Below are positions 8,097-16,999 of a stretch of DNA of 64,000 nt, in pieces. The first letter of the stretch is position 1; every line of letters starts with the position of its first letter. This stretch comes from an uncultured Verrucomicrobia subdivision 3 bacterium. GTDB lineage: Bacteria; Verrucomicrobiota; Verrucomicrobiia; Limisphaerales; DASXHY01. The stretch spans positions 1-64,000 of the forward strand of contig CALBZA010000011.1 in the NCBI GenBank assembly GCA_937890005.1, in the 5' to 3' direction. Below the pieces are notes generated by a model. That model was not told the DNA's origin and ran no database searches. It was given only the letters and a program-made list of their open reading frames with translations. The position numbers were made by a program, and so were the translations under genes.

Positions 8097-8537
8097 ATGG
8101 CAGATATCGTACGACATGCGACCGCGCATTGGAGCGGAGACCTGCGCAGCGGTTCCGGAAAAACAAGCACCGGCAGTGGTGTGCTGAATGACGTCAGTTA
8201 TTCGGTTCCATCGCGGTTCGAAACCGGAAAGGGAACGAATCCCGAGGAACTCATCGCCGCCGGTCACGCGTCGTGCTTCAGCATGATGCTCGCAAAGCTG
8301 CTCGGCGACGCGCAGAAGACGCCCAAAGACATTCGCACCAAGGCGACGCTTACACTGTCGCAGCAATCCGGCGGTTGGAAGATCACGAAGATTCACCTGG
8401 AAACTGAAGTGAGTGCCGACGGTCTCGATCAGGAAACCTTTCAGCGCACCACGAATGCAGCGAAGGAACAATGTCCCATTTCTACGCTGCTCAAGCCCGG
8501 ACTGGAATCGCTGACACTGGACGCGCGGCTGAAGTAA
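8097..8537 (+). CDS. osmC: OsmC family peroxiredoxin
   Basis: The 146-residue protein is the usual OsmC length. The two redox cysteines are visible: the first in GTNPEELIAAGHASCFSM, the second in KEQCPIS. OsmC proteins reduce organic hydroperoxides with these thiols in the cytoplasm. AAAGGA seven bases or so upstream supports the ATG at 8097. The gene converges with the glycosylase gene, leaving only 7 bp between their stops. A second family member of the Ohr subtype is at 13468-13881. Confidence 0.92.
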   Translation: MADIVRHATAHWSGDLRSGSGKTSTGSGVLNDVSYSVPSRFETGKGTNPEELIAAGHASCFSMMLAKLLGDAQKTPKDIRTKATLTLSQQSGGWKITKIHLETEVSADGLDQETFQRTTNAAKEQCPISTLLKPGLESLTLDARLK

Positions 8538-8544
8538 CGCGTTG

Positions 8545-9162
8545 TCAGCTTTTGGGCAGCTCCAATGCCCGCCAGAAATACCACGCCGCGGTGCTGCGAT
8601 GCGGGCGCCAGCGTTCGCCGAATTCCAGCAGCTCCTTCGGCGTGGGCAGATCCTTCCAGCGGTAAGTGAGGGCGAATCCCTTGCGCACACCGTAATCGCC
8701 AATTGGAAGCACGTCCTCGCGTCCGAGCGTGAAGATCAGGAACATTTCGACCGTCCACGGACCCACTCCGCGCACAGTCGTGAGGCGTTGAACGATTTCC
8801 TCGTTCGAAAGTTTGCGGACCACGCGCGAATTCGGAACGACGCCGGAAATGGTTTTCTCCGCGATGTCACGGATGGCCGCAGTCTTCGCTCGCGACAATC
8901 CGGCGGCCCGAAGTTTCTCCTCCGGCGTGGCGAGGATGTCTTCGGGTTTCGGGAAACGCTTTCCGGGATAAAGCGACAGAACGCGTTTCAGGATTGTCAT
9001 CGCAGCGGTTCCATTGAGCTGCTGATGGGTGACGGCAGTGACGAGTGCTTCGTAGGGTGAACGCCGGGTTTTCGGAATCAGCGTGCAGGGACCGACTTTC
9101 CGGATCAGCCGGGCCAGCGTTTTGTCCTGACGGCAAAGGTATTCGACAGCTTCGGGCGTCAT
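8545..9162 (-). CDS. AlkA-like DNA-3-methyladenine glycosylase
   Basis: The 205-residue protein consists of the HhH-GPD base-excision glycosylase domain alone, without the N-terminal domain of E. coli AlkA. The helix-hairpin-helix with its glycine turn is LTTVRGVGPWTVEMFL and the catalytic aspartate follows in VLPIGDYG. It removes alkylated purines from DNA. Its ATG overlaps the stop of the upstream gene by four bases (ATGA), making it the last gene of a lepB-unknown-glycosylase operon. Confidence 0.9.
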   Translation of the reverse strand: MTPEAVEYLCRQDKTLARLIRKVGPCTLIPKTRRSPYEALVTAVTHQQLNGTAAMTILKRVLSLYPGKRFPKPEDILATPEEKLRAAGLSRAKTAAIRDIAEKTISGVVPNSRVVRKLSNEEIVQRLTTVRGVGPWTVEMFLIFTLGREDVLPIGDYGVRKGFALTYRWKDLPTPKELLEFGERWRPHRSTAAWYFWRALELPKS

Positions 9163-9704
9163 CGTGAAGCCAGTTTCATTTCGACCTTCGATTCGGAAGG
9201 AAGCATCGAAAGTGTTTTCACGGTTTCAATTTTGGTGATCACCCATTTGCCTTCGATTTTCTTGAGCGTGAAATTCAGTTCCTGAATCTGGAAGTCGCGC
9301 TGGCCTGAGACAGTCGCCTGAGCGGTGAGATTGGCAACGGCATTTTCGCCATCGGGATCAACGGTGACATTGATGTCCAGAAACTCCACCTTGAGGCCCT
9401 GCACATTCTGTTGGGCGCCCAACACTGCCTGCTTGATTTCTGTCTTGCCGTTGAACGTCCGCGACATCGTATAGCCTCGGACATCGAAAGTTACCTCCAC
9501 GTCCATGCTGAAGAAATCGCCGACTTTGTCCGCCTTGTAGATTTTGGCGATGTTGCCGTCGTTGGCGCTGAAGGAGACGGTTTCCGCGAGATTCAGAAGG
9601 CGCGACTTGATGACGCGTTCCGGGCTGGGAAAGAAAGTGCGCCAGCCCCAGATGCCCAGCGCGATCAACGCTGCGAGGGCGATGAAACGAATAGACTTTT
9701 GCAT
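9159..9704 (-). CDS. membrane-anchored protein of unknown function, perhaps NTF2-like
   Basis: The 181-residue product has an N-terminal hydrophobic segment (IRFIALAALIALGIWGW) as signal anchor. The rest alternates beta-strands in a way that suggests an NTF2/SnoaL-like cone fold (an opening helix SRLLNLAETVSF, then long strands ending ...KKIEGKWVITKIETVKTL). That fold call is a guess from pattern only. The start lies inside the lepB 3' end (40-bp overlap) and the stop overlaps the glycosylase start, so the three are one transcription unit. Confidence 0.65.
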   Translation of the reverse strand: MQKSIRFIALAALIALGIWGWRTFFPSPERVIKSRLLNLAETVSFSANDGNIAKIYKADKVGDFFSMDVEVTFDVRGYTMSRTFNGKTEIKQAVLGAQQNVQGLKVEFLDINVTVDPDGENAVANLTAQATVSGQRDFQIQELNFTLKKIEGKWVITKIETVKTLSMLPSESKVEMKLASR

Positions 9705-10231
9705 AAAAGGATTTTGCCGACGATGCGTTCCCGGGTGGCTTCGCCTTTGACGTGCAGGTCTTCGGGCATGGTGCGATTGTCGCCCACGACGTAATAATTA
9801 CCGGGCTTGATCTGGCGCGGTGGAATCGTCCAGCGGCACGGGTAATTGGTGGTGAGATAAGGCTCCGAAAGTGGCGAGCCATCGATGAACACCTGGCCGT
9901 ACCGGAATTCGATCGTTTCGCCCGGGAGGCCGATGATGCGTTTCATCAGAAACCGATGTTCGCCGGAATAACGGATGGCGACGACATCGCCGCGCTTCGG
10001 TTCGGATTTTCGGTAGGACAGCCGGTTGACGAAGTTCACACCGTTTTCGGCGTAGGTCGGCATCATGCTCGGTCCTTGAACGCGAATGGGAAGCAGCACG
10101 AACTTGGAGATGAGATAGACAGTTGCGACCAGTACGGCGATGCGAATGAGGGTGAACTTCGGATTGCGACCGATCGAGAAAACGCGGAGCCAGTAGAGGA
10201 GCTTCGAAGAACCGTTGGAATCAGTAGCCAT
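9665..10231 (-). CDS. lepB: signal peptidase I
   Basis: The 188-residue product has one N-terminal membrane segment (FTLIRIAVLVATVYLISKFVLL) followed by the leader-peptidase boxes: the catalytic serine in GPSMMPT, the catalytic lysine in MKRIIGLPGE and the VVGDNR box. It cleaves signal peptides of exported proteins on the outer face of the inner membrane. The region after GDNR (TMPEDLHVKG) departs from the usual SxDSR pattern. It is short compared with proteobacterial LepB, as in Gram-positive SipS-like enzymes. First gene of a three-gene overlapping operon. Confidence 0.9.
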   Translation of the reverse strand: MATDSNGSSKLLYWLRVFSIGRNPKFTLIRIAVLVATVYLISKFVLLPIRVQGPSMMPTYAENGVNFVNRLSYRKSEPKRGDVVAIRYSGEHRFLMKRIIGLPGETIEFRYGQVFIDGSPLSEPYLTTNYPCRWTIPPRQIKPGNYYVVGDNRTMPEDLHVKGEATRERIVGKILLCKSLFVSSPSQR

Positions 10232-10410
10232 TTGCCTTTGTTCGGCGTCAGTGTTGACGCACGGTATCGTTCAGACAAGGAAAGATTGTAAATCACTCAA
10301 ATCAGGCGCGGGGCTTTGGTTTGGGCGCGGGGCTTCAGGTTTGGGGATTTGGGCGGTTTGGGTTTTTCTCGAGCCATGAGCTTCGTGCCTCGCGCCTTCC
10401 GTATGATCGA

Positions 10411-10440
10411 AAAAAAGAGCCGGCTTGCGGCGGCCGGCTC
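10411..10440 (-). terminator. rho-independent terminator after the 10466-12400 gene
   Basis: GAGCCGGC (10417-10424) pairs with GCCGGCTC (10433-10440). On the minus strand the stem is followed directly by TTTTTT (10411-10416). It lies 26 bp after the stop of the minus-strand gene. Confidence 0.85.
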
Positions 10441-10465
10441 CGTGTCAAAACGTAATTCGATTCGA

Positions 10466-12400
10466 TTATTTCCGAAGGTCGGATGAAACGGGTTCGAAGA
10501 AGCGGAAGGTGATTCCTTCCGAGTTCGCATTTCCGGCAACCACCACATACGAGAAATACTTCGCGATCTGGTCGAATGACGGGAGCAGGGAGAAGTCGAA
10601 CCATTCTTTGAACGGGTTTTCTGGCACGAAAGCTGGAACGCCAGGCGCGAGCATTTCGGGCTCTTCATCCTTGTTCCACTGGCGGAGAATTTCGAACGCG
10701 CTGCGCAGGGTTTCGCGCTGGTTTTCGTAGTTGAACCAGCCGGTGCTGCCGCCGCCGACCTTTGCGACCGCCTCCGTAAATCCAGCTGTGTCCCGGAGTT
10801 TCTTTTGCTCGCCTTCGCTGCTGCGCAATAATTCCTCGAGCAGCGAGGCGTCCGTGGTCAGGGCGAGATAACCGCCGCTGGAAGCGTAGTGAAGTTTCGC
10901 ACCCGGGCGCGCACCCGCGGCCAGCGGTGACGCGGGAACGGTCAGGCTGTAAATTTTCCGACCGAGGAAGTCGCGCTGTTCGGGACTGGACGCCTGGGGA
11001 TTCATGATGCTGAGAACCGCACTCAATGCGTTCGCCAGCTGATCGGGTTGCGGCGAGCTGATGAGGAAAATGGACGGCGCGGAAGCGAGCTCCTCGATTG
11101 TGGAACCTTTCGGGGCTTTTTCATAGACGATCATGTCGTCACCGAGATTTTCGAAAAGGCTCTTGCGCACATCGAAGTTGGGATCCTTCTGCCGCGCGCT
11201 CTCGTTGATCTGTTCGATCATGAAGTTGAGGGTGCTGTCCACCTGCGGCCAGACCTCGGAGGCCATGCGGGTGAAGGTGTTCCAGGCCAGTGAACCATCG
11301 ATGCGCACGCGCTGGAACTTGATGGCATCAGCGGGAACAAATGCGGGTGGCAGTGAATCCTTGCCTGATGAGGGAAACAGCTTCATGAGACCGGTCCTTT
11401 CCGATTCCGGCGCGGTGATTGAGAAATTCGCAAAAAATCCTTCGGGCGAGGTTTGTCCTGAAAAACCGATTGCCTTGATGCTGCCGAGGCCGGAAGCGGT
11501 GAGCAGCTTCTGGACGTTGAACATGCTGGCGATCGGGTTTTCCTCCGCGTCTCTGGCGGCGCGCTTTGCGAGCTGGTCTGTCACGATCTTCACGTTTGCC
11601 CAGGCATAGAAGGGGGCATCGCGGAAGGTCGATCGATAACTCGATTCGAATGCAGCCACATCGATCAATGCCGGTGCGCTGCCTCCGGTCAGATGAGCCG
11701 CCACTTTTTCCACGCTCTTGATGCAGCAACCAACGATCAACATCGATTCATGCTGCGCGAACACCAGTTCACTCTGCGAATCGGTTTTGGTCGGAGTCTC
11801 TTCCTCTTCCTCCTCGCCGTCTTCTTCGTCATCGTCGTCTGAGTTCAAGACTTTCTTCAACGAAGCCGGCAGCTCGGCATCCGAAAGGCGCAGAACGGAA
11901 AACTCGATGTCGCGAACATTTTCGGTCCGGATTGTTTTTCCCGAATCGACCCACTTGCGTTTCAACTCGGTCAAATTGGTTTTGAGCTGGCTGCTCCGGT
12001 TTCCGGAATCAATCAACAGCACGAATCCCGGCTCGGCGTCGGGACCGCTCAAGGTGATGGCGAACGTGATCTGTCCTTGCGGCAGGCTCGTGTAATTTTC
12101 GAGCTGGATGCCGAGTTCGCGTTCGAGCGGTTTCACAAGGTCATCCTGGAGTTTCGTCATGAACTTGTCGCGGAATGGCTTGAGCGACGGATCATTCCAC
12201 AGCTGGCTCTGCGGTGCAGCTTTGTAAACGTCACAGAACTTCACAAAGTCCGGCGTCGTGACCATGGCCAGCGTATCATCCGGCAGCAGCTTCTCGGGTC
12301 CGGGAATGGCGGCCGATGCAGAGTGCGCGGTGAGTGCCAGCGCCGCTGCAACGAAGCCGCGGCCCAGAACGGATGCGATGGGTGAGAGAATGGAGTTCAT
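10466..12400 (-). CDS. large secreted protein of unknown function
   Basis: The 644-residue protein has a signal peptide (GFVAAALALTAHSASA) and no membrane segment afterwards. A highly acidic run (SDDDDEEDGEEEEEE) lies near residues 188-203 between two folded parts. The second half has patterns such as DDMIVYEKAPKGS, ALSAVLSIMNPQ and GYLALTTDASLLEELL that recall the DUF3352-type surface proteins of Verrucomicrobia and Planctomycetes, but I cannot confirm this. The gap between the upstream htrA stop and this ATG consists entirely of a hexamer repeat with no ribosome site. It would follow the htrA-like gene in one transcript and is closed by a strong terminator. Confidence 0.75.
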   Translation of the reverse strand: MNSILSPIASVLGRGFVAAALALTAHSASAAIPGPEKLLPDDTLAMVTTPDFVKFCDVYKAAPQSQLWNDPSLKPFRDKFMTKLQDDLVKPLERELGIQLENYTSLPQGQITFAITLSGPDAEPGFVLLIDSGNRSSQLKTNLTELKRKWVDSGKTIRTENVRDIEFSVLRLSDAELPASLKKVLNSDDDDEEDGEEEEEETPTKTDSQSELVFAQHESMLIVGCCIKSVEKVAAHLTGGSAPALIDVAAFESSYRSTFRDAPFYAWANVKIVTDQLAKRAARDAEENPIASMFNVQKLLTASGLGSIKAIGFSGQTSPEGFFANFSITAPESERTGLMKLFPSSGKDSLPPAFVPADAIKFQRVRIDGSLAWNTFTRMASEVWPQVDSTLNFMIEQINESARQKDPNFDVRKSLFENLGDDMIVYEKAPKGSTIEELASAPSIFLISSPQPDQLANALSAVLSIMNPQASSPEQRDFLGRKIYSLTVPASPLAAGARPGAKLHYASSGGYLALTTDASLLEELLRSSEGEQKKLRDTAGFTEAVAKVGGGSTGWFNYENQRETLRSAFEILRQWNKDEEPEMLAPGVPAFVPENPFKEWFDFSLLPSFDQIAKYFSYVVVAGNANSEGITFRFFEPVSSDLRK

Positions 12401-12427
12401 TGGAAATGGAAATGGAAGTGGAAGTGG
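12401..12427 (-). repeat. hexanucleotide repeat (TGGAAR)4 in the 5' leader
   Basis: Plus-strand reading: TGGAAA twice, TGGAAG twice, then TGG, starting one base after the start codon of the 10466-12400 gene and ending at the stop codon of the htrA-like gene. The repeat makes up the complete intergenic spacer. Confidence 0.8.
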
Positions 12428-13405
12428 TTATTCGACGGCCTGGGCGTTGCGTGTGTGACTTGGCGGCTGCAGATAATGATACGGATTGCTGGGGTTGTCG
12501 TTTGAGTAGGCGTAGGCGTCGCGGTGATCGAGGAAATACTTCACTGCTTCGATCGGAATGGCGAAACCGATGCCTTCGCCAAACGTGACTTTCATGTTCG
12601 TGATGCCGACCACTTCACCGCTCAGGTTGAACAGCGGGCCGCCGCTGTTGCCGGGATTGATCTGGGCTGTCGTTTGAAGATAAAGCTCGCCCTGCATCTG
12701 GCGCGTCTTGGTGCTCAGAATGCCTTCGGTGACCGTGCGCTCCAGGCCGAGCGGACTGCCCACAGCGAAGACACGTTCGCCGACCGCCATGGCGTCCGAA
12801 CTGCCGAGCGGGACGTATTTGAATTTTGGCGCGTCCTTGTCCTCGATCTTCAACAACGCCATGTCCTCGAACTTGTTCATCGCGACGATGCGCACATCCT
12901 TGTAAACCTTCGGCTCAATCTGCCCGTTTTTCTGAAGGTAAACTTCGATCGAAATCTGCGTCTCGCCTTCGATCACGTGGAAGTTCGTCAAAAGAAACCC
13001 TTCCTCGTTGATGATGAAGCCGGAGCCGAGTCCGCCTGGAGTGCGGACCTGCACGACGGCTTCGCCGATGATTTTGACGAGATCTCGGACGTTGCTGACC
13101 GGGCCGGGTTTGTTGGCAGCGGTGTAAAAGCCGGGTTGCAAATCCGTCGCACTGGCCGGTGCCGCCTTTTCCGGTTCCGCCGCCTTCGGTGATGCCGCGG
13201 CGGCATTGTCCTTGGCAATTTTCGAAATCTGATCGCGGGGGATCGTGAGGAAGGTGAAGCCCAGATCAACGACGATTTCGCGGCGGTTCTCTGCCACGAT
13301 GCGGCCGGTGACGGCGCTTTTGTCTTTCAACTGAATGGTTTCAGCCTCCAACAACAGACCGCTGCACAGAACAATCCCTGGCAACAGGACAGACTTTCTA
13401 AGCAT
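12428..13405 (-). CDS. HtrA-like trypsin-family serine protease without PDZ
   Basis: The 325-residue protein has a signal peptide (SVLLPGIVLCSGLLLEAE), a small N-terminal beta domain (KDKSAVTGRIVAENRREIVV), an Ala/Pro/Glu-rich linker near residues 68-88 and a chymotrypsin-fold domain. The triad is intact: His in LLTNFHVI, Asp in KFEDMALLKI and Ser in NPGNSGGPL. The protease domain ends in IPIEAVKYFL and only a short low-complexity tail follows, so the PDZ domain of DegP is absent. It likely degrades or senses misfolded envelope proteins. It leads a two-gene unit with the large secreted protein downstream. Confidence 0.88.
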   Translation of the reverse strand: MLRKSVLLPGIVLCSGLLLEAETIQLKDKSAVTGRIVAENRREIVVDLGFTFLTIPRDQISKIAKDNAAAASPKAAEPEKAAPASATDLQPGFYTAANKPGPVSNVRDLVKIIGEAVVQVRTPGGLGSGFIINEEGFLLTNFHVIEGETQISIEVYLQKNGQIEPKVYKDVRIVAMNKFEDMALLKIEDKDAPKFKYVPLGSSDAMAVGERVFAVGSPLGLERTVTEGILSTKTRQMQGELYLQTTAQINPGNSGGPLFNLSGEVVGITNMKVTFGEGIGFAIPIEAVKYFLDHRDAYAYSNDNPSNPYHYLQPPSHTRNAQAVE

Positions 13406-13467
13406 GGGATGACGTTAGTGAACGCATCCCACTTTGACAAGGCAGCCCGCCGGATTTTTCCGCGCCG

Positions 13468-13881
13468 TCAGTCGGCCATGAGTTTTACCGAAGTGTCGCC
13501 GCGGAGCGCTTTGGAATAGGGACATGTTCGATGCGCCTCCTGCATGATGCGCTCGACGTCAGCCTGACTCACTCCTGGAATCTTCGCGTGCAGTTCCACG
13601 CCAAGGCGATATCCACCTTCGTCATCCTCGAGCAGGCTCACCGAGACCTGCACCGTTGAACCGTTAAAAGCAAAGCCGAGTCGCTCGCCGGCGTTCATCA
13701 GTGCCCCGTGATAACAGGCGGAATATGCGGCGGCGAACAGATGTTCGGGGTTGGGGCCACGATTGGCGATTTCCCGTTCGAGCGGATTGCCGAGCTTGAC
13801 GTTCAACATGCCGTCCGGGGTTTCGACGGAGCCGGATCGTCCGCCCTGAGAAATGGCTTGAGAGGTGAATAAGGTTTTCAT
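13468..13881 (-). CDS. ohr: Ohr-type organic hydroperoxide resistance protein
   Basis: The 137-residue protein has the Ohr subtype features: an N-terminal strand region (TLFTSQAISQGGRSGSV), the first redox cysteine in NPEHLFAAAYSACYHGAL and the second in RTCPYSKA. It detoxifies organic hydroperoxides using lipoyl or thiol reductants in the cytoplasm. The start at 13881 is the first Met with a normal Ohr N-terminus; the frame is open further up but not protein-like. It is divergent from the SRPBCC gene across about 240 bp that must hold both promoters. No OhrR regulator is adjacent. Confidence 0.9.
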   Translation of the reverse strand: MKTLFTSQAISQGGRSGSVETPDGMLNVKLGNPLEREIANRGPNPEHLFAAAYSACYHGALMNAGERLGFAFNGSTVQVSVSLLEDDEGGYRLGVELHAKIPGVSQADVERIMQEAHRTCPYSKALRGDTSVKLMAD

Positions 13882-14118
13882 GGTGTATGGCTTTAAAATC
13901 GAAGCTGCCGTTGAACCGGGAAAGGGAGGTTCTACACCCACAAAGCGATGAAAAGTTTTATGCCGGGTCTTTTGCCCACTGCAGTATTTCGCGGGCTGGA
14001 TTCGGGTGTTCACCTTATATGGTTCAACGCACGCCGACTCTACACTGTGGCGAGACAGGCGTTCGACATCAGCAAGGGCGGCGGGCGCCATGCCGCAACA
14101 TCATTTCACGACAAGGTT

Positions 14119-15036
14119 ATGGGAAACAAATATGGCAACGGTTACGCCGGACGATCTCCGGAAGAAAAACTCGCGCGCGGACTCGGCTGGTTCAGCATCG
14201 GACTCGGTCTCGCCAGCTTGCTGGCGCCGCGGCGGGTCGGCAAAGCGATCGGCGTCGGCGAACATTCAACACTGCTGCGCTTGATTGGAATGCGTGAGAT
14301 CGCCAGCGGCGTTGGCATTCTCACGCAACGTAATGCTTCCGGATGGTTGTGGTCGCGCGTGGGCGGCGATCTCATGGACCTCGCGCTTCTGGGTGCGGCT
14401 CTGACTTCACGGGACTCACGAGCCACCCGCGTTGCCCTGGTCGGCGCCGCTGTGGCCGGACTGGCGACCGTGGATGCCAAATGCAGTCAATCGATCACAC
14501 GAAATCCGGGCGCGAATCTCCGCGCCTTTCGGTACACGCGCACCATCACGATCGATCGTTCCCCGGAGGAATTGTTTCAGTTCTGGCGGAACTTCCAGAA
14601 CTTCCCTCAGATCATGAGCCATGTGAGATCAGTTCACGTGCTCGATTCCAAACGATCCCATTGGGTGGTCAAAGGACCTGGCGGGAAGAACATCGAATGG
14701 GACGCAGAAATCGTGAACGAGCACCCGAATGAATTGATCGCGTGGCAGACCTGCTCGGGCGCGGATGTGATCCATGCGGGGTCGGTGCGCTTCAGTCCCG
14801 CGACAGGTGGACGGGGCACGGTGGTGAAGGTGGAGTTGAAATACGAACCGCCTGCGGGAGTTTTTGGTGCGACTGTGGCCAAAATGTTCGTCCAGTCCCC
14901 GGAGAAGCAGATCGCGACTGACCTGATGCGCTTCAAGCAACTGATGGAAACCGGCGAGATCGCGTGCACGGAAGGGCAGCCGTCCGGACGATCCGCAGCC
15001 AGGCGATCCAAAATTGACGCTCTTGTTCAAGCGTAG
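14119..15036 (+). CDS. membrane/SRPBCC fusion protein (cyclase/dehydrase-like)
   Basis: The protein of about 305 residues has two parts. The first 130 residues hold hydrophobic helices (GLGWFSIGLGLASLLA, DLMDLALLGAALTS, ATRVALVGAAVAGLATV), and the rest is an SRPBCC/START-like ligand-binding domain from YTRTITIDRSPEELFQFW to KQLMETGEI, as in cyclase/dehydrase proteins. A hydrophobic ligand or lipid partner is likely. The start is uncertain: I chose the ATG at 14119, where AAGG lies very close; an upstream Met at 13948 would add an unlikely basic segment. Nitroreductase and zinc alcohol dehydrogenase genes follow on the same strand within 35 and 27 bp. Confidence 0.75.
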   Translation: MGNKYGNGYAGRSPEEKLARGLGWFSIGLGLASLLAPRRVGKAIGVGEHSTLLRLIGMREIASGVGILTQRNASGWLWSRVGGDLMDLALLGAALTSRDSRATRVALVGAAVAGLATVDAKCSQSITRNPGANLRAFRYTRTITIDRSPEELFQFWRNFQNFPQIMSHVRSVHVLDSKRSHWVVKGPGGKNIEWDAEIVNEHPNELIAWQTCSGADVIHAGSVRFSPATGGRGTVVKVELKYEPPAGVFGATVAKMFVQSPEKQIATDLMRFKQLMETGEIACTEGQPSGRSAARRSKIDALVQA

Positions 15037-15070
15037 GTCGGAACAACAGCCCAAAACTCACAAGCGAACC

Positions 15071-15670
15071 ATGAGCCAGCTTCCCGATCCTGAGGCCGCG
15101 CGTCGTCCCGATTTCCCAATAGAAAAACTGTTCTATCGACGATGGTCGCCGCGAGCGTTGAGCGGACAGTCGCTCACGCAGGAGGAATTGCTGACGTTGT
15201 TCGAAGCGGCACGCTGGGCGCCGTCCACTTACAACGAACAGGAATGGCGCTTCCTTTACGCGCGCCGCGATACGCCGCACTGGCAGTCATTTTTTGACCT
15301 GTTGATGGATGCCAACAAGGCATGGTGCAGGAACGCCGCGGTGCTTGTCGTTGTGCTGGCGCGAAAAACCTTCGCACGAAATGGAAAACCCAATCCCGTT
15401 CATCTCTATGACACGGGTTCCGCCTGGCAGAATCTCGCGTTGCAGGCGACGGCGATGGGATTGGTTGCACATGGAATGGCGGGATTCGATTTCGACAGGG
15501 CGCGAACGGCTCTTCGTGTGCCGGAGGAATTTGCAGTGGCTGCGATGATTGCTTTGGGCCGGCCCGGCGATCCCGATTTGCTGCCTCCTGATTTCAAGGA
15601 AAAGGAAACGATCACTTCACGACGACCCGTGCGCGAGAGCATCTGCGAAGGGCCGTTTCAATTCGGATAA
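15071..15670 (+). CDS. nitroreductase family FMN oxidoreductase
   Basis: The 199-residue protein shows the nitroreductase pattern: FMN-contacting RRWSPRALSGQSL near the start, ARWAPSTYNEQEWRF, then the dimer-core helix AWQNLALQATAMGLVAHGMAGFD and a late IALGRPGD. It would reduce nitro or quinone-type substrates with NAD(P)H in the cytoplasm. The ATG at 15071 follows the SRPBCC stop by 34 bp; earlier in-frame starts overlap that gene and add a non-conserved basic stretch. Middle gene of a three-gene plus-strand unit. Confidence 0.9.
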   Translation: MSQLPDPEAARRPDFPIEKLFYRRWSPRALSGQSLTQEELLTLFEAARWAPSTYNEQEWRFLYARRDTPHWQSFFDLLMDANKAWCRNAAVLVVVLARKTFARNGKPNPVHLYDTGSAWQNLALQATAMGLVAHGMAGFDFDRARTALRVPEEFAVAAMIALGRPGDPDLLPPDFKEKETITSRRPVRESICEGPFQFG

Positions 15671-15696
15671 ACACCAACATTTCGAAAGGCATTCAC

Positions 15697-16866
15697 ATGA
15701 GAGCTCTTTGCTGGCACGGAAAACAGGACGTTCGCGTCAATGACGTTCCCGATCCGCAGATCATCAACCCGCGCGATGCCATCGTGCGGATCACATCCAC
15801 TGCGATTTGCGGGTCCGATCTGCATCTCTATGGCGGATTTGTTCCAACGATGGAGAAGGGCGACATCCTCGGCCACGAATTCATGGGCGAAGTCGTTGAA
15901 GTCGGCAAAGGCGTCAAGAATCTGAAAGCCGGAGATCGTGTTGTCGTTCCGTTTCCGATCTCCTGCGGCAACTGTTATTTCTGCAAACAGGAGATGTATT
16001 CGCTGTGTGAGAATTCGAATCCGAATGCGGTCATGGCGGAGAAAATGTGGGGTCATTCTCCCGCGGGCATCTTCGGCTACTCGCATCTCACCGGCGGTTA
16101 TGCGGGAGGACAGGCGGAATACGCACGCGTGCCGTTTGCTGATGTCGGACCGATCAAAATCGAAAACGGTTTTACGGATGAACAGGTTCTCTTCCTTTCA
16201 GACATTTTTCCCACCGGCTACATGGCTGCGGAGCAATGCGACATCGAGCCTGGCGACACGGTCGCCGTCTGGGGCTGCGGACCCGTCGGGCAATTTGCCA
16301 TTCGCAGTGCGTTCCTTCTTGGCGCTGAAAGAGTGATCGCGATCGATTCCGTTCCCGAACGGCTGCGCATGGCGCGCGAAGGCGGGGCGGAAACCATCGA
16401 TTACGAACTCGTCGATAGCGTGGTGGAGATGCTGAAGGAGCTGACCGGCGGACGTGGGCCGGATGCCTGCATCGATGCCGTGGGAATGGAAGCGGACGGA
16501 CACGGATTCCAGTTCGCGTACGATCGCGCCAAGCAGGCGATGATGCTGGAGACCGATCGTCCGATTGCGTTGCGTGAAGCGATCACGGCCTGTCGCAATG
16601 GTGGCACGGTTTCAATCGCGGGCGTTTACGGCGGATTCGTGGACAAGATTCCGTTCGGATCGATCATGAACCGTTCGCTCACGATCAAGACCGGGCAGAC
16701 GCATGTGCAGCGTTATTTACGGCCGCTGCTGGAACGAATTCAAAAGGGTGAAATCGATCCAAGTTTTGTGGTGACGCATCACATGAATCTGGATGAAGCG
16801 CCGGAAGCCTACAAAACGTTCCGCGACAAACAGGACGAATGCATCAAGATCGTTCTGAAGCCGTGA
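15697..16866 (+). CDS. zinc-dependent alcohol dehydrogenase, formaldehyde-dehydrogenase-like
   Basis: The 389-residue MDR enzyme has both zinc sites. Catalytic-zinc ligands are in CGSDLHLYGG and GHEFMGEVVEVG; the structural lobe has four cysteines in CGNCYFCKQEMYSLC. The Rossmann fold is marked by VAVWGCGPVGQFAIR. The long loop with GGYAGGQAEYARVP is typical of the glutathione-independent formaldehyde dehydrogenase group rather than classical ADH. GAAAGG upstream supports the start. It is the third gene of the SRPBCC-nitroreductase-ADH unit; I recall similar groupings in soil bacteria, where they are linked to aldehyde stress. Confidence 0.9.
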   Translation: MRALCWHGKQDVRVNDVPDPQIINPRDAIVRITSTAICGSDLHLYGGFVPTMEKGDILGHEFMGEVVEVGKGVKNLKAGDRVVVPFPISCGNCYFCKQEMYSLCENSNPNAVMAEKMWGHSPAGIFGYSHLTGGYAGGQAEYARVPFADVGPIKIENGFTDEQVLFLSDIFPTGYMAAEQCDIEPGDTVAVWGCGPVGQFAIRSAFLLGAERVIAIDSVPERLRMAREGGAETIDYELVDSVVEMLKELTGGRGPDACIDAVGMEADGHGFQFAYDRAKQAMMLETDRPIALREAITACRNGGTVSIAGVYGGFVDKIPFGSIMNRSLTIKTGQTHVQRYLRPLLERIQKGEIDPSFVVTHHMNLDEAPEAYKTFRDKQDECIKIVLKP

Positions 16867-16999
16867 GCGTTGATGAACAGTGTAATAGTAGCTGCGGGGA
16901 AAATTTGAACTGAGCGCGGAGCATTGCTTCGCAGTTGCGCCAGGATCCGCGAGCGAGCGGTGCTCGGCGCTCCGGTTGATTGAAAAGGTCTTCCAACTC

